This document shows, in pieces, positions 1 through 5,911 of a DNA stretch of 10,901 nt (its first letter is position 1; each line of letters begins with the position of its first letter). The notes below the pieces were generated by a model. It made no database searches. It saw only the letters and a program-made list of their open reading frames with translations, and was not told the DNA's origin. The stretch lies in contig JBIQLO010000133.1 in NCBI GenBank assembly GCA_044464175.1, positions 1 to 10,901 on the forward strand, given 5' to 3'. The translations under genes were made by a program, and so were the position numbers. Source of the stretch: JBIQLO01 sp044464175 (lineage in GTDB: Bacteria; Planctomycetota; Phycisphaerae; Tepidisphaerales; Tepidisphaeraceae).

Positions 1-1595
1 AGAAGCTCGACTACCCCCCCCTTCGCCTGCTGACCTTTGAAGCCTGGGCCGCCTGGATGCATCACACCCACCCCGGCCAGGCCTGGAATGAATCCTACGC
101 CTTCCATGCCCCCCTCATGCGCTTCTACACCCTCCTGGTCTGGCTCGCCGCCCTGGCGGCTTTCGCAATCGTCTGGCTCTGGCGCCGCCGCTGCGCCCAG
201 GCCGACAGCCTCACCCTGGATGCCCCCTCCCCCGGCCCCTGGACGGGCGTCATCCCCGCCGTCGCCGCCTTCGCCCTCCTTTGGTTCGACCCCGGCGTCA
301 TCATCATCGGTCACGGCTGGCCAAGCCCCAACATCTGGGTTCTCCCTTTTTACCTCTGGACCATCCTGCTGTGCCTGTGGGACCGCTGGTTTATCGCCGG
401 CCTCGTGCTCGCCGTCGGCACCATGATGCAGGGCCAACTCCTCAGCGTCGTCACCATTTTCCTCCTCTGGCCGGTCTTCGCCGGCCAATGGCTGCGCCTC
501 CTGCGCTGGATCTGCGGCTATGCCCTGGGCTTCATGGCCGTCGTCAGCCCCTGGATGCTCTCGATTCGCCCCGATATCCACGCCGACGCCCGCTTCGTCC
601 ATTGGTCGGCCGTCGGGTGGGTTCTTCTGACGCTGGCCCTCCTGGTCATGGTGGGACTGCGCCGAAATCTCCAACGCCGCATCAACTGGCGATGGTTCCT
701 CATCCCCGCCGCCGCCGCGGCCCTGATGGTGATCCTCCCGGCCACCCGCACCCTCTCCATTGCCCCCATGCTGCTGGTCAGTCTCGCGGCCCTCGGCCTG
801 ATCGCCGCCTTCTGGTTCTCCCCATGGTCCATCAAACGCTACCTGATCCCCCTGGCGCTGGCCGGCTGCCTGCTCGCCTGCGTCCCCTTTTTCAGCGCCA
901 GCACCGGCTGGTGGCAGGTCGGCTTCGTGTACGGTGCCGAGCGTTTCCCCCACGTCGCCTCCGATATCACCAGCAACCTCTCCACGCTCCTGAATGAATT
1001 TCTGGGATGGAAGAAAATCACCGATCACGCCCTGCAGATCCCCCGGGCCCTCCTCCTGGGCTGGCCGGCCGAGCCGATCAACCTGGACGTGCGCCAATTC
1101 CTCGGCGGCCTATTCGCCCTCCTGCTGGCGATCAACGCCTTTTTCATCGCTCGCCACCAGCGGCAGCGCCGCCTCAACCTGCTGGTCGCCCTGGTGCTCC
1201 CCTGGGTCCTCTTTTTCACCGTCATGCCGCAGATGTCCCCGCGCTACCCCGTCTACATCGCCGGCGTCGGCGCCATCTGCATCGGATACAACTTCGGCAT
1301 GACGCTGCTGACCTGGTTCTTCTCAGCGTTGACGATCGTCCAGACCGGCTACTGCATGATGGCCGCCAACCGCTGGCGCATTCGCCGAACGCCCAACTGG
1401 CTCTTCAACCCCGACACCTATCGTTCCTTCCACACCATCATCCCCGACCTCGCCTGGGCCGAAGTCCTCGTCTGCCTGGTTTTCGTCTACGTCGCCTTCT
1501 CCCTCCCCCGCCGGCGCAAATCCATGCCAGCCGATTCAGAGAGCCGCCTGCCTCTCCCCGAGGGGAGAGGCCGACCCGTGCAGCGAGGCGGGTGA
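1..1595 (+). CDS. Polytopic membrane protein, probable GT-C-type glycosyltransferase (5' end outside window)
   Basis: The reading frame is already open at the left edge (first full codon at base 3), so the N-terminus is missing; the ATG at 57 is internal. About 530 residues are visible. The first visible residues carry LDYPPLRLL. A YPP-type loop motif followed by many membrane helices is common in GT-C glycosyltransferases, which move sugars from polyprenyl-phosphate carriers on the outer face of the inner membrane. Roughly ten or eleven hydrophobic segments follow, including the helix after MRFYTLLVWLAAL and a pair around MMQGQLLSVVTIFLLWPVF. Arginine clusters such as RRNLQRR and RHQRQRR mark probable cytoplasmic loops. 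The natural protein seems to end near SLPRRRK. The last 14 residues (PLPEGRGRPVQRGG) are encoded by a dispersed repeat that supplies the TGA stop. The membrane-protein call is firm. The glycosyltransferase call rests on the motif and topology only, because the catalytic N-terminal loop is outside the window. Confidence 0.6.
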   Translation, partial: KLDYPPLRLLTFEAWAAWMHHTHPGQAWNESYAFHAPLMRFYTLLVWLAALAAFAIVWLWRRRCAQADSLTLDAPSPGPWTGVIPAVAAFALLWFDPGVIIIGHGWPSPNIWVLPFYLWTILLCLWDRWFIAGLVLAVGTMMQGQLLSVVTIFLLWPVFAGQWLRLLRWICGYALGFMAVVSPWMLSIRPDIHADARFVHWSAVGWVLLTLALLVMVGLRRNLQRRINWRWFLIPAAAAALMVILPATRTLSIAPMLLVSLAALGLIAAFWFSPWSIKRYLIPLALAGCLLACVPFFSASTGWWQVGFVYGAERFPHVASDITSNLSTLLNEFLGWKKITDHALQIPRALLLGWPAEPINLDVRQFLGGLFALLLAINAFFIARHQRQRRLNLLVALVLPWVLFFTVMPQMSPRYPVYIAGVGAICIGYNFGMTLLTWFFSALTIVQTGYCMMAANRWRIRRTPNWLFNPDTYRSFHTIIPDLAWAEVLVCLVFVYVAFSLPRRRKSMPADSESRLPLPEGRGRPVQRGG

Positions 1596-1599
1596 GGGG
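1551..1599. repeat. Dispersed hairpin repeat, copy A
   Basis: A perfect inverted repeat, CCTCTCCCC at 1551-1559 and GGGGAGAGG at 1562-1570 with a 2-nt loop, is followed by a conserved tail ending GTGAGGGG at 1599. The stretch 1562-1599 aligns without gaps to 4570-4607, with 32 of 38 bases identical by eye. The repeat lies in frame at the end of the membrane-protein gene and provides its last 14 codons and stop. Repeats with a GGGAGAGG...GTGAGGG layout are common between genes in GC-rich bacteria. It may also act as a weak terminator hairpin, but no T-tract follows. Confidence 0.75.
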
Positions 1600-1626
1600 A
1601 AGGCGCTAAGATAGAAGGCCCTATAG

Positions 1627-1644
1627 GGTGCAATTCATTGCACC
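1627..1644. repeat. REP-like 18-bp palindrome, unit 1
   Basis: GGTGCAATTCATTGCACC has perfect 8-bp arms around a 2-nt centre. It is preceded by TATAG and followed by TG, exactly as the palindrome at 1755-1772 is. The flanking TATAG and the GGTG...CACC ends recall REP elements, which carry a short tetranucleotide such as GTAG beside a hairpin and are mobilised by RAYT transposases. No RAYT gene is in this window. Confidence 0.65.
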
Positions 1645-1671
1645 TGCTGGCGCAAAAGTGCTGATGGATCG

Positions 1672-1733
1672 GTGACATGCCTCTAGCGATCTGCAGGGCA
1701 TGCTATTGTGTGGCGCGGCCGCTATCAACCGTC
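1672..1733. repeat. 62-bp direct repeat, left copy flanking the WD40 gene
   Basis: This stretch matches 3125-3186 in the same orientation and without gaps, with 53 of 62 bases identical by eye. It starts GTGACATG and ends CTATCAACCGTC. Both copies contain the 8-bp palindrome GCGGCCGC near the right end. The two copies bracket the WD40 gene and its leader, suggesting either a cassette with repeated borders or two members of a dispersed repeat family. Confidence 0.75.
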
Positions 1734-1754
1734 CTGGCATGCAACAGTTTATAG

Positions 1755-1800
1755 GGTGGGGTTTACCCCACCTGTATTGGGTGGTGGAGTAAACTCCACC
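1755..1800. repeat. Two tandem REP-like 18-bp palindromes, units 2 and 3
   Basis: GGTGGGGTTTACCCCACC (1755-1772) and GGTGGAGTAAACTCCACC (1783-1800) are perfect 8-bp-arm palindromes with 2-nt centres, TT and AA, spaced 28 bp start to start. They share the form GGTGNNNTNNANNNCACC with the palindrome at 1627-1644. The first is preceded by TATAG and followed by TG, as unit 1 is. Together the three resemble a REP/BIME-type cluster. The pair could fold as two adjacent hairpins in a transcript running into the WD40 gene. Confidence 0.7.
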
Positions 1801-1883
1801 TTACCTGCCAACTCAATCTCGCAGGTCTCGGCATATTGTCGAATCAATGGTACTCTGCGATTTCGTCCCGCCCACGGGAACCC

Positions 1884-1887
1884 AGGA
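1884..1887 (+). promoter_or_regulatory. Ribosome binding site of the WD40 gene
   Basis: AGGA lies 6 nt before the ATG at 1894. It supports that start over the longer in-frame ATG at 1708, which falls inside the direct repeat and would translate the palindromes. Confidence 0.5.
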
Positions 1888-1893
1888 CTGCAA

Positions 1894-3117
1894 ATGAAGA
1901 GAATGGCAGAAAAGAGCAAACATGAGCGTCTGCGCCGAGCCTTCTGGTTATGGGCGATGGTGGTGATTATCGTCGCATACTTCCTCAGTTATGTCGCATC
2001 TCTGTATTTCCGAGAGCCGGCGGCCAATTTGAACTATTTTTATTATGGCCTGACGGAAACAGCGGATCGCCAGGTGTATCTTTTCTTTTACCCGCTTTAT
2101 CGCCTGCACAAAGCATTGCAACTGCCGGAATTTATTCCCTATTATCAGGATCGACCCGACCTCGACTCCTCCGGTTCCACCTTCTGGTCAGCATCAACAC
2201 ACACAAGCGATCCTCTGCCGTTTTTCGATCCGCGCCCGGGCCCGATCAATGCTTTGGTGATCTCTCCGGATGGCCGGCATGCGCTAGACGGAGGTGAGTT
2301 GGGCTCGCTGTGCTTGTGGGACATAAAGACCCGCCGGCCTGTCTATTATTTTGGCGGGGCGGCGCGAGCCATTACCGCGGTGGCGTTTTCGCCGGACGGC
2401 CGGCTGGCCTTGTCCGGCGGGGTCGATAAGGCGGTGCACCTATGGGATGTGCGCACCGGCCAGCAATTGCACTGTTTTGAAGGTCATACCGATACTGTGC
2501 AGGCCGTTGCGTTTACCCCGAATGGGAAACAGGCGATCTCATGCGGCGATCAATCAGCCCGCATATGGAATGTCGAAACCGGGGCCTTGGATCGTCGGAT
2601 TGATCTGGGCACGAACATCTACGGCGTGACGGTATCGGCAGATGGGGAAAAGCTTCTATGCACCTGCGGAGATGGCGCCGAGCTTCGGGATTTCAATACC
2701 GGCCGGATGCTGCGGCAGTTCAAGGCTCCAAATTACGTTCCTGCGGCCGCATTTTCTCCTGACGGCAAAACCGTCCTCATCGGGCTGGCCGACGGCGGAG
2801 TTCAAAGCTGCAACGCGGAGGACGGTCGGCCAACGCGCAAGTTCACGAGGAGGCCTCACGGAGATACTGATGGCCCGTTCGTGGTCACGTTCTCTCCCGA
2901 TGGACGATTCGTCCTGGCAGGCATTGGATCGATGGAAGGTGCTCCCGACTTCGACAACAGCGTGATCGTCTGGGACGCACAGACCGGTGAACAGCGCGCG
3001 AGATATGCGCAACAGGGAGGCGTTGCAGCCATTGCTTTTCTTCCCGACGGGGATCACTTCTTATGCGCAGGCGGCTTCTTCGGTATCTATAGGTATGCAT
3101 TGCCCGATCGGAAGTAA
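1894..3117 (+). CDS. Membrane-anchored seven-bladed WD40 repeat protein
   Basis: The protein has 407 residues from the ATG at 1894. A basic N-terminus (KRMAEKSKHERLRR) is followed by one strong membrane helix at about residues 16-39, then a tyrosine/phenylalanine-rich linker to about 105. The rest reads as seven WD40-type repeats. Their inner strands carry SPDG-like turns: SPDGRHAL, SPDGRLAL, TPNGKQAI, SADGEKLL, SPDGKTVL, SPDGRFVL and LPDGDHFL. WD-like ends are LWDI, LWDV, IWNV and VWDA, with weaker ends in blades 4, 5 and 7. Seven repeats are enough for one closed beta-propeller, a scaffold for protein or ligand binding with no enzyme activity of its own. The positive-inside rule puts the propeller outside the cytoplasm. 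No partner gene is apparent: neighbours are a membrane protein and a glycosyltransferase separated by repeats. The gene looks less GC-rich, with more A/T-ending codons, than its flanks, and 62-bp direct repeats bracket it. The fold is sure; the role is unknown. Confidence 0.85.
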   Translation: MKRMAEKSKHERLRRAFWLWAMVVIIVAYFLSYVASLYFREPAANLNYFYYGLTETADRQVYLFFYPLYRLHKALQLPEFIPYYQDRPDLDSSGSTFWSASTHTSDPLPFFDPRPGPINALVISPDGRHALDGGELGSLCLWDIKTRRPVYYFGGAARAITAVAFSPDGRLALSGGVDKAVHLWDVRTGQQLHCFEGHTDTVQAVAFTPNGKQAISCGDQSARIWNVETGALDRRIDLGTNIYGVTVSADGEKLLCTCGDGAELRDFNTGRMLRQFKAPNYVPAAAFSPDGKTVLIGLADGGVQSCNAEDGRPTRKFTRRPHGDTDGPFVVTFSPDGRFVLAGIGSMEGAPDFDNSVIVWDAQTGEQRARYAQQGGVAAIAFLPDGDHFLCAGGFFGIYRYALPDRK

Positions 3118-3484
3118 TGCATCCGTGACATGTCTGTAGCGATTTGCAGGGCACGCTGTTGCATAGCGCGGCCGCTATCGACCGTCATCCCCACCGCCGC
3201 CTTCTCTGAAGCGTCGGAGAAACCCGGACCGACGACAATCCCAGCGAGGACGGAGAGCGGGACGGGAGTCGTTTTCATTGGCACAGCCTGACCATCCGGT
3301 TAGATTGTGGCGTTGATATGGCAAAACGGCTCCCGTTCCCTTCGAGTCGTCTATTGCAGGGTCCGCATGGAATGTACGCCCCCCGTGGACGCGACGTATA
3401 ATCGAACATCTGGCGTAGCACAGGCCTTCAGCCTGGAGTGTCTCGACATCTTCAAAGGACCCAAGTCTGCATCACAATCAGCCC
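3118..3484. other. Intergenic stretch, 367 bp
   Basis: It contains the right-hand 62-bp direct repeat (3125-3186), then sequence without a convincing gene. CAGGC...GCCTG at 3421-3435 is a small 5-bp-arm inverted repeat. A TATAAT hexamer occurs at 3397-3402, about 80 nt before the glycosyltransferase start, but no good -35 box sits 16-18 nt before it. A promoter here is only possible. No clear ribosome binding site precedes the ATG at 3485. Confidence 0.4.
3125..3186. repeat. 62-bp direct repeat, right copy flanking the WD40 gene
   Basis: It begins 8 nt after the WD40 stop codon and matches 1672-1733 at about 85% without gaps. The right half contains ATAGCG and CGCTAT arms around CGGC. In the left copy the left arm has changed, so the hairpin is better preserved here. 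Confidence 0.75.
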
Positions 3485-4543
3485 ATGTCCGCCCAACTGG
3501 ACATCCTGGCCCTGGAGCCGTTCTACGGCGGCCCCCGCCGCGCGATGCTGGAGACGCTGGTCCGCGACAGCCGCCACCGCTGGACGCTCCTGAAGCTCCC
3601 CCCGCGCCGCCTCGAACGCCGCATGGGAACCGCCGGCCTCTGGTTCGCCGAGCAGCTCGCCCGCCAGAGCGGCCCGGTCGATCTGCTCTTCACCAGCGAC
3701 GCCATGAACCTGGGGGACCTCCTCAGCCGCATCTCCTCCCTCCGCCGCAAGCCTTCGGTCGTTTACTTTCACGAGAACCAGTTGCCCTGCCCCGACTCCG
3801 TGGTCGACGGCCCGCACGATCTGGTCTATCTCTCCACCGCCAACGCCGCCTCCCAACTCTGGTTCAACTCGCAATCCCACCTCAACACCTTCTTCGCCCG
3901 CCTCGAGGGCCTGCTCGAACGCCACCCCGACCTGGGCGCCCCCGGCGCCACCGGCCCTTTGCGCGCAAAATCCATCCTGGTCCCCCCGCCCGTCCAATCC
4001 CACGCCCCCCCCGCCGCCCGCAACGATGCCCACACCGTCCTGGTGAACCTCAGCGGCACGCCGCTGGACCTGCTCAACCGCACCTTTCTCAAGCTTCAGG
4101 AATTGAACGAGGAATTTGAACTGCTGGTCATCGGCGATCCGCGCGGGCTGGCCGACTCTCTGCCCCGCCGCGTCATCTCCGAACTGGATGAAACCGCCCA
4201 GCAGGCCGCCGCCGCCCAGGCCGGAACCTACCTCAGCCTCTGCCCCGACGCCCCCCACGACCACCACCTCATCCGCGCCCTGGCCGCCGGCGCCTGGCCC
4301 GTCCTCCCGGCCGCCGGCGTCTATCCCGAACTGCTCCCCAGATTGCTCCACCGCCCCTGCCTGCACGATGGCTCGGTCAGCGTCCTGATCGAACGCCTGC
4401 AGGATGCCTGGCAATTCCGCCCCGAAGCCCCGCAGGAAGAGGCCCTGCGCCAAATTCCCCGCCAGTTCGATCCCCTGGCCCGCTGCCGGGCCATCGACCA
4501 GCTACTGGAGCAGGTCGCCCTGGACAACATGCTCATGGGCTGA
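3485..4543 (+). CDS. DUF3524 glycosyltransferase, tRNA-queuosine mannosyltransferase-like
   Basis: The protein has 352 residues. Its N-terminal half carries the family signature: LEPFYGG at residues 10-16, LWFAEQL near 52-58, FTSDAMNL at 69-76, YFHENQL at 94-100 and WFNSQSHL at 126-133. These match the DUF3524 domain of animal GTDC1, identified as QTMAN, which adds mannose to queuosine in tRNA-Asp in the cytoplasm. Bacterial members are mostly named by this homology. The C-terminal half should be a GT4-like Rossmann domain. AGAWPVLPAAGVYPELLP at 269-285 aligns with the conserved CGCYPL...VYPE stretch of GTDC1. However, the two glutamates of the usual E-x7-E motif are not evident; the positions align to Ala256 and Arg264. 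Residues 145-182 form a Pro/Ala-rich linker. The start fits the family, which begins just before LEPFYGG. No queuosine gene is nearby. Family membership is confident; activity on tRNA is inference. Confidence 0.82.
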   Translation: MSAQLDILALEPFYGGPRRAMLETLVRDSRHRWTLLKLPPRRLERRMGTAGLWFAEQLARQSGPVDLLFTSDAMNLGDLLSRISSLRRKPSVVYFHENQLPCPDSVVDGPHDLVYLSTANAASQLWFNSQSHLNTFFARLEGLLERHPDLGAPGATGPLRAKSILVPPPVQSHAPPAARNDAHTVLVNLSGTPLDLLNRTFLKLQELNEEFELLVIGDPRGLADSLPRRVISELDETAQQAAAAQAGTYLSLCPDAPHDHHLIRALAAGAWPVLPAAGVYPELLPRLLHRPCLHDGSVSVLIERLQDAWQFRPEAPQEEALRQIPRQFDPLARCRAIDQLLEQVALDNMLMG

Positions 4544-4569
4544 ATTTCAGTTCCGCCTCGCCGCCCGGG

Positions 4570-4619
4570 GGGGAGAGGCCGAGCCGCGCAGCGGATCGAG
4601 TGAGGGGGCGAAGTCGCCC
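4570..4619. repeat. Dispersed hairpin repeat, copy B, plus small palindrome
   Basis: Bases 4570-4607 match the tail of copy A at 1562-1599 (32 of 38 identical by eye), but the left CCTCTCCCC arm is degenerate here. It runs into GGGCGAAGTCGCCC (4606-4619), a perfect 6-bp-arm hairpin with a 2-nt loop. This lies 26 nt after the glycosyltransferase stop, between convergent genes. It could help end transcription, but there is no T-tract. The rest of the gap to 4791 holds only a possible CAGGT/ACCTG hairpin at 4686-4709. Confidence 0.65.
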
Positions 4620-4791
4620 GTCGAACGAATCTCTATTCCCAAACCCCTGATGCGCGGAGATTTTTCTGGGACGCGCCAGGTGCCACAGGTCGCGGTGCTC
4701 CGAAACCTGCGCGGTCGCCACGCCGAAACTGCGAACATGCCGACTCGCGGCACTCAAAAGGCTTTCTCCCCAGCCCTAAAGGAAATGCGTC

Positions 4792-5043
4792 TCACGCCGC
4801 CGCGATAATAAACTTGATGATCGCCAGAATAATCCCGATCGCCCCCAGGATCACGGATAAAAAACTCGTCATCCCGCCCCGCACCCCCGGCAGCAGGCTC
4901 ATAATCACCCCGATCACCCCGAGAATGATCGCGATGATCGCCAGCACCAGCCCCCACCCCGCCCCGCTGGCCAGGCCGATGATCGCGCAAATGATCGCCA
5001 GGATCGACACAACCGAAAATCGGGCCGCCGGTTCCAGTTTCAT
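4792..5043 (-). CDS. Small three-helix membrane protein of unknown function
   Basis: The protein has 83 residues, starting MKLEPAARFS at the ATG at 5043. A longer in-frame opening exists but would overlap the prepilin gene, and its extra residues look like shadow translation. Almost the entire chain is hydrophobic: helices at about 10-26, 30-51 and 59-81, rich in Ile, Leu, Gly and Ala, with a short charged loop GVRGG at 53-57. The pattern is like small glycine-rich integral proteins of the DUF4190 type, but I cannot assign a family. It begins 43 nt after the prepilin stop on the same strand, with a weak GGGTGG as the only candidate ribosome site. It is probably the last gene of the regulator-prepilin operon. 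Confidence 0.65.
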   Translation of the reverse strand: MKLEPAARFSVVSILAIICAIIGLASGAGWGLVLAIIAIILGVIGVIMSLLPGVRGGMTSFLSVILGAIGIILAIIKFIIAAA

Positions 5044-5086
5044 GCCCGCCACCCTATCACGCCCCCCCATCCGCGCCAGCGCCCAA

Positions 5087-5878
5087 TCAGTACGGCGTGG
5101 TGAACCGCACATGATACCATGGGGCATACAGGCGCGTCGTGCTGATGTTCGCTTTCCAGGTATCCGCCTGCACATCCCACCCCAGATCGCCCGCCGGCGT
5201 GGCGCTGACATGCCCGTCCAGATAGCCGCAGTTGACCACCCCACCGGTATGTAAAAACAAATCCCCCCCGCCGCCATAGATGGTATACCAGCCGTAGGCC
5301 GCATGTGAATCGGCCAGATACCCCTTGGAATACCCTTCGGTCAGGACCAGCAGGCTGGCCGGATTCACCCCCGGCTGGCTGATCTTGACCGAATGCCGCT
5401 TCCAGTCGTAATTCGGCATCGCCCCCCATCCGTTGACGCTGTAGCTGTAGTACGCCCAGGTGCTGGTGTGGGCGTTGTCCCCCAGCCCGCGCAGCCGCTC
5501 CAGGTCGTGCAGCTCCGCCGGCACCTTGCCGATATTGGCCCGTGCCGGACAGTAAAAAACCCGCAGGTCCTTGATGTACAGCTCCCGCGGCGTGCCCCCC
5601 AGCCGGGCGCCCCAGTACATGTCTTTGCGCACGCCCTCGATCTCCACCACGTCATGGCCGAACGGCAGGCTCCCCCGGTTGTCCCCGGCGTACATGATCA
5701 GCCCCTGCATCAATTGGCGCAGATTCGACGCGCATTCCACGGTCAGCGCCTGCTGGCGCGCCTTGTTCAACGCCGGCAACAGCATTGCAATGAGAATGCT
5801 GATGATCCCGATGACGACCAGCAGCTCCACCAGCGTGAACCCGCCGGCCCCGCACACCATTCGGTTCTGGCTCTTCAC
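5087..5878 (-). CDS. Type IV pilin-like protein with prepilin cleavage/methylation N-terminus and H-x-DG C-terminus
   Basis: The protein has 263 residues. The class III signal peptide is clear: a short basic leader ending in Gly13, then FTLVELLVVIGIISILIAML with Glu18 as mature position 5. PilD-type peptidase would cut after Gly13 and methylate Phe14. The rest of the hydrophobic alpha-1 helix runs to about 36. The body has CASNLRQL at 49-56, a frequent element of planctomycete and lentisphaere prepilin-like proteins, and YLDGHV at 219-224 near the C-terminus, with His210 ten residues before Asp221. This is close to the H-x9-DG signature of the prepilin-processing-associated family, one residue longer. 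Mature protein should sit in the inner membrane or a pseudopilus; no assembly genes are nearby. The start is GTG at 5878. It follows the regulator gene by 33 nt and precedes the small membrane gene. Confidence 0.88.
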   Translation of the reverse strand: MKSQNRMVCGAGGFTLVELLVVIGIISILIAMLLPALNKARQQALTVECASNLRQLMQGLIMYAGDNRGSLPFGHDVVEIEGVRKDMYWGARLGGTPRELYIKDLRVFYCPARANIGKVPAELHDLERLRGLGDNAHTSTWAYYSYSVNGWGAMPNYDWKRHSVKISQPGVNPASLLVLTEGYSKGYLADSHAAYGWYTIYGGGGDLFLHTGGVVNCGYLDGHVSATPAGDLGWDVQADTWKANISTTRLYAPWYHVRFTTPY

Positions 5879-5885
5879 GACAATG

Positions 5886-5892
5886 CTCCTTT
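5886..5892 (-). promoter_or_regulatory. Strong ribosome binding site of the prepilin gene
   Basis: AAAGGAG on the minus strand lies 7 nt before the GTG at 5878. It is the best Shine-Dalgarno match noticed in the window and settles the GTG start over the in-frame ATG six codons later. It lies in the 33-nt gap after the regulator stop, which supports translation from a shared transcript. Confidence 0.75.
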
Positions 5893-5911
5893 CGCACAGA
5901 TCGTCGTTGCC

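Noticed and set aside
1708..1893. Longer start for the WD40 protein (62 extra residues)
   Set aside because: The extension starts inside the 62-bp direct repeat and translates both palindromes at 1755-1800. The ATG at 1894 has AGGA at proper distance and leads directly into a normal basic segment and membrane helix.
3397..3402. TATAAT as a firm promoter for the DUF3524 gene
   Set aside because: No -35-like hexamer at 16-18 nt; TTGCAG at 3354 is too far away. Mentioned only as possible in the intergenic entry.
3307..4119. Open frame of 270 codons on the plus strand overlapping the DUF3524 gene
   Set aside because: It becomes a Pro/Arg-rich shadow of the CCC/CGC-heavy codons of the real gene in another frame, and its first part covers non-coding sequence.
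3452..4453. Open frame of 333 codons on the minus strand opposite the DUF3524 gene
   Set aside because: Its Gly/Ala/Val/Gln-rich composition without motifs is typical of antisense frames in GC-rich DNA, while the plus strand has a recognised family.
4686..4709. CAGGT/ACCTG inverted repeat between convergent genes as a terminator
   Set aside because: Only 5-bp arms with a 14-nt loop and no T-tract; too weak to call.
5044..5304. N-terminal extension of the small membrane protein (87 extra residues)
   Set aside because: It would lie in another frame over the end of the prepilin gene and has a shadow-like composition; the ATG at 5043 starts directly before the helices.
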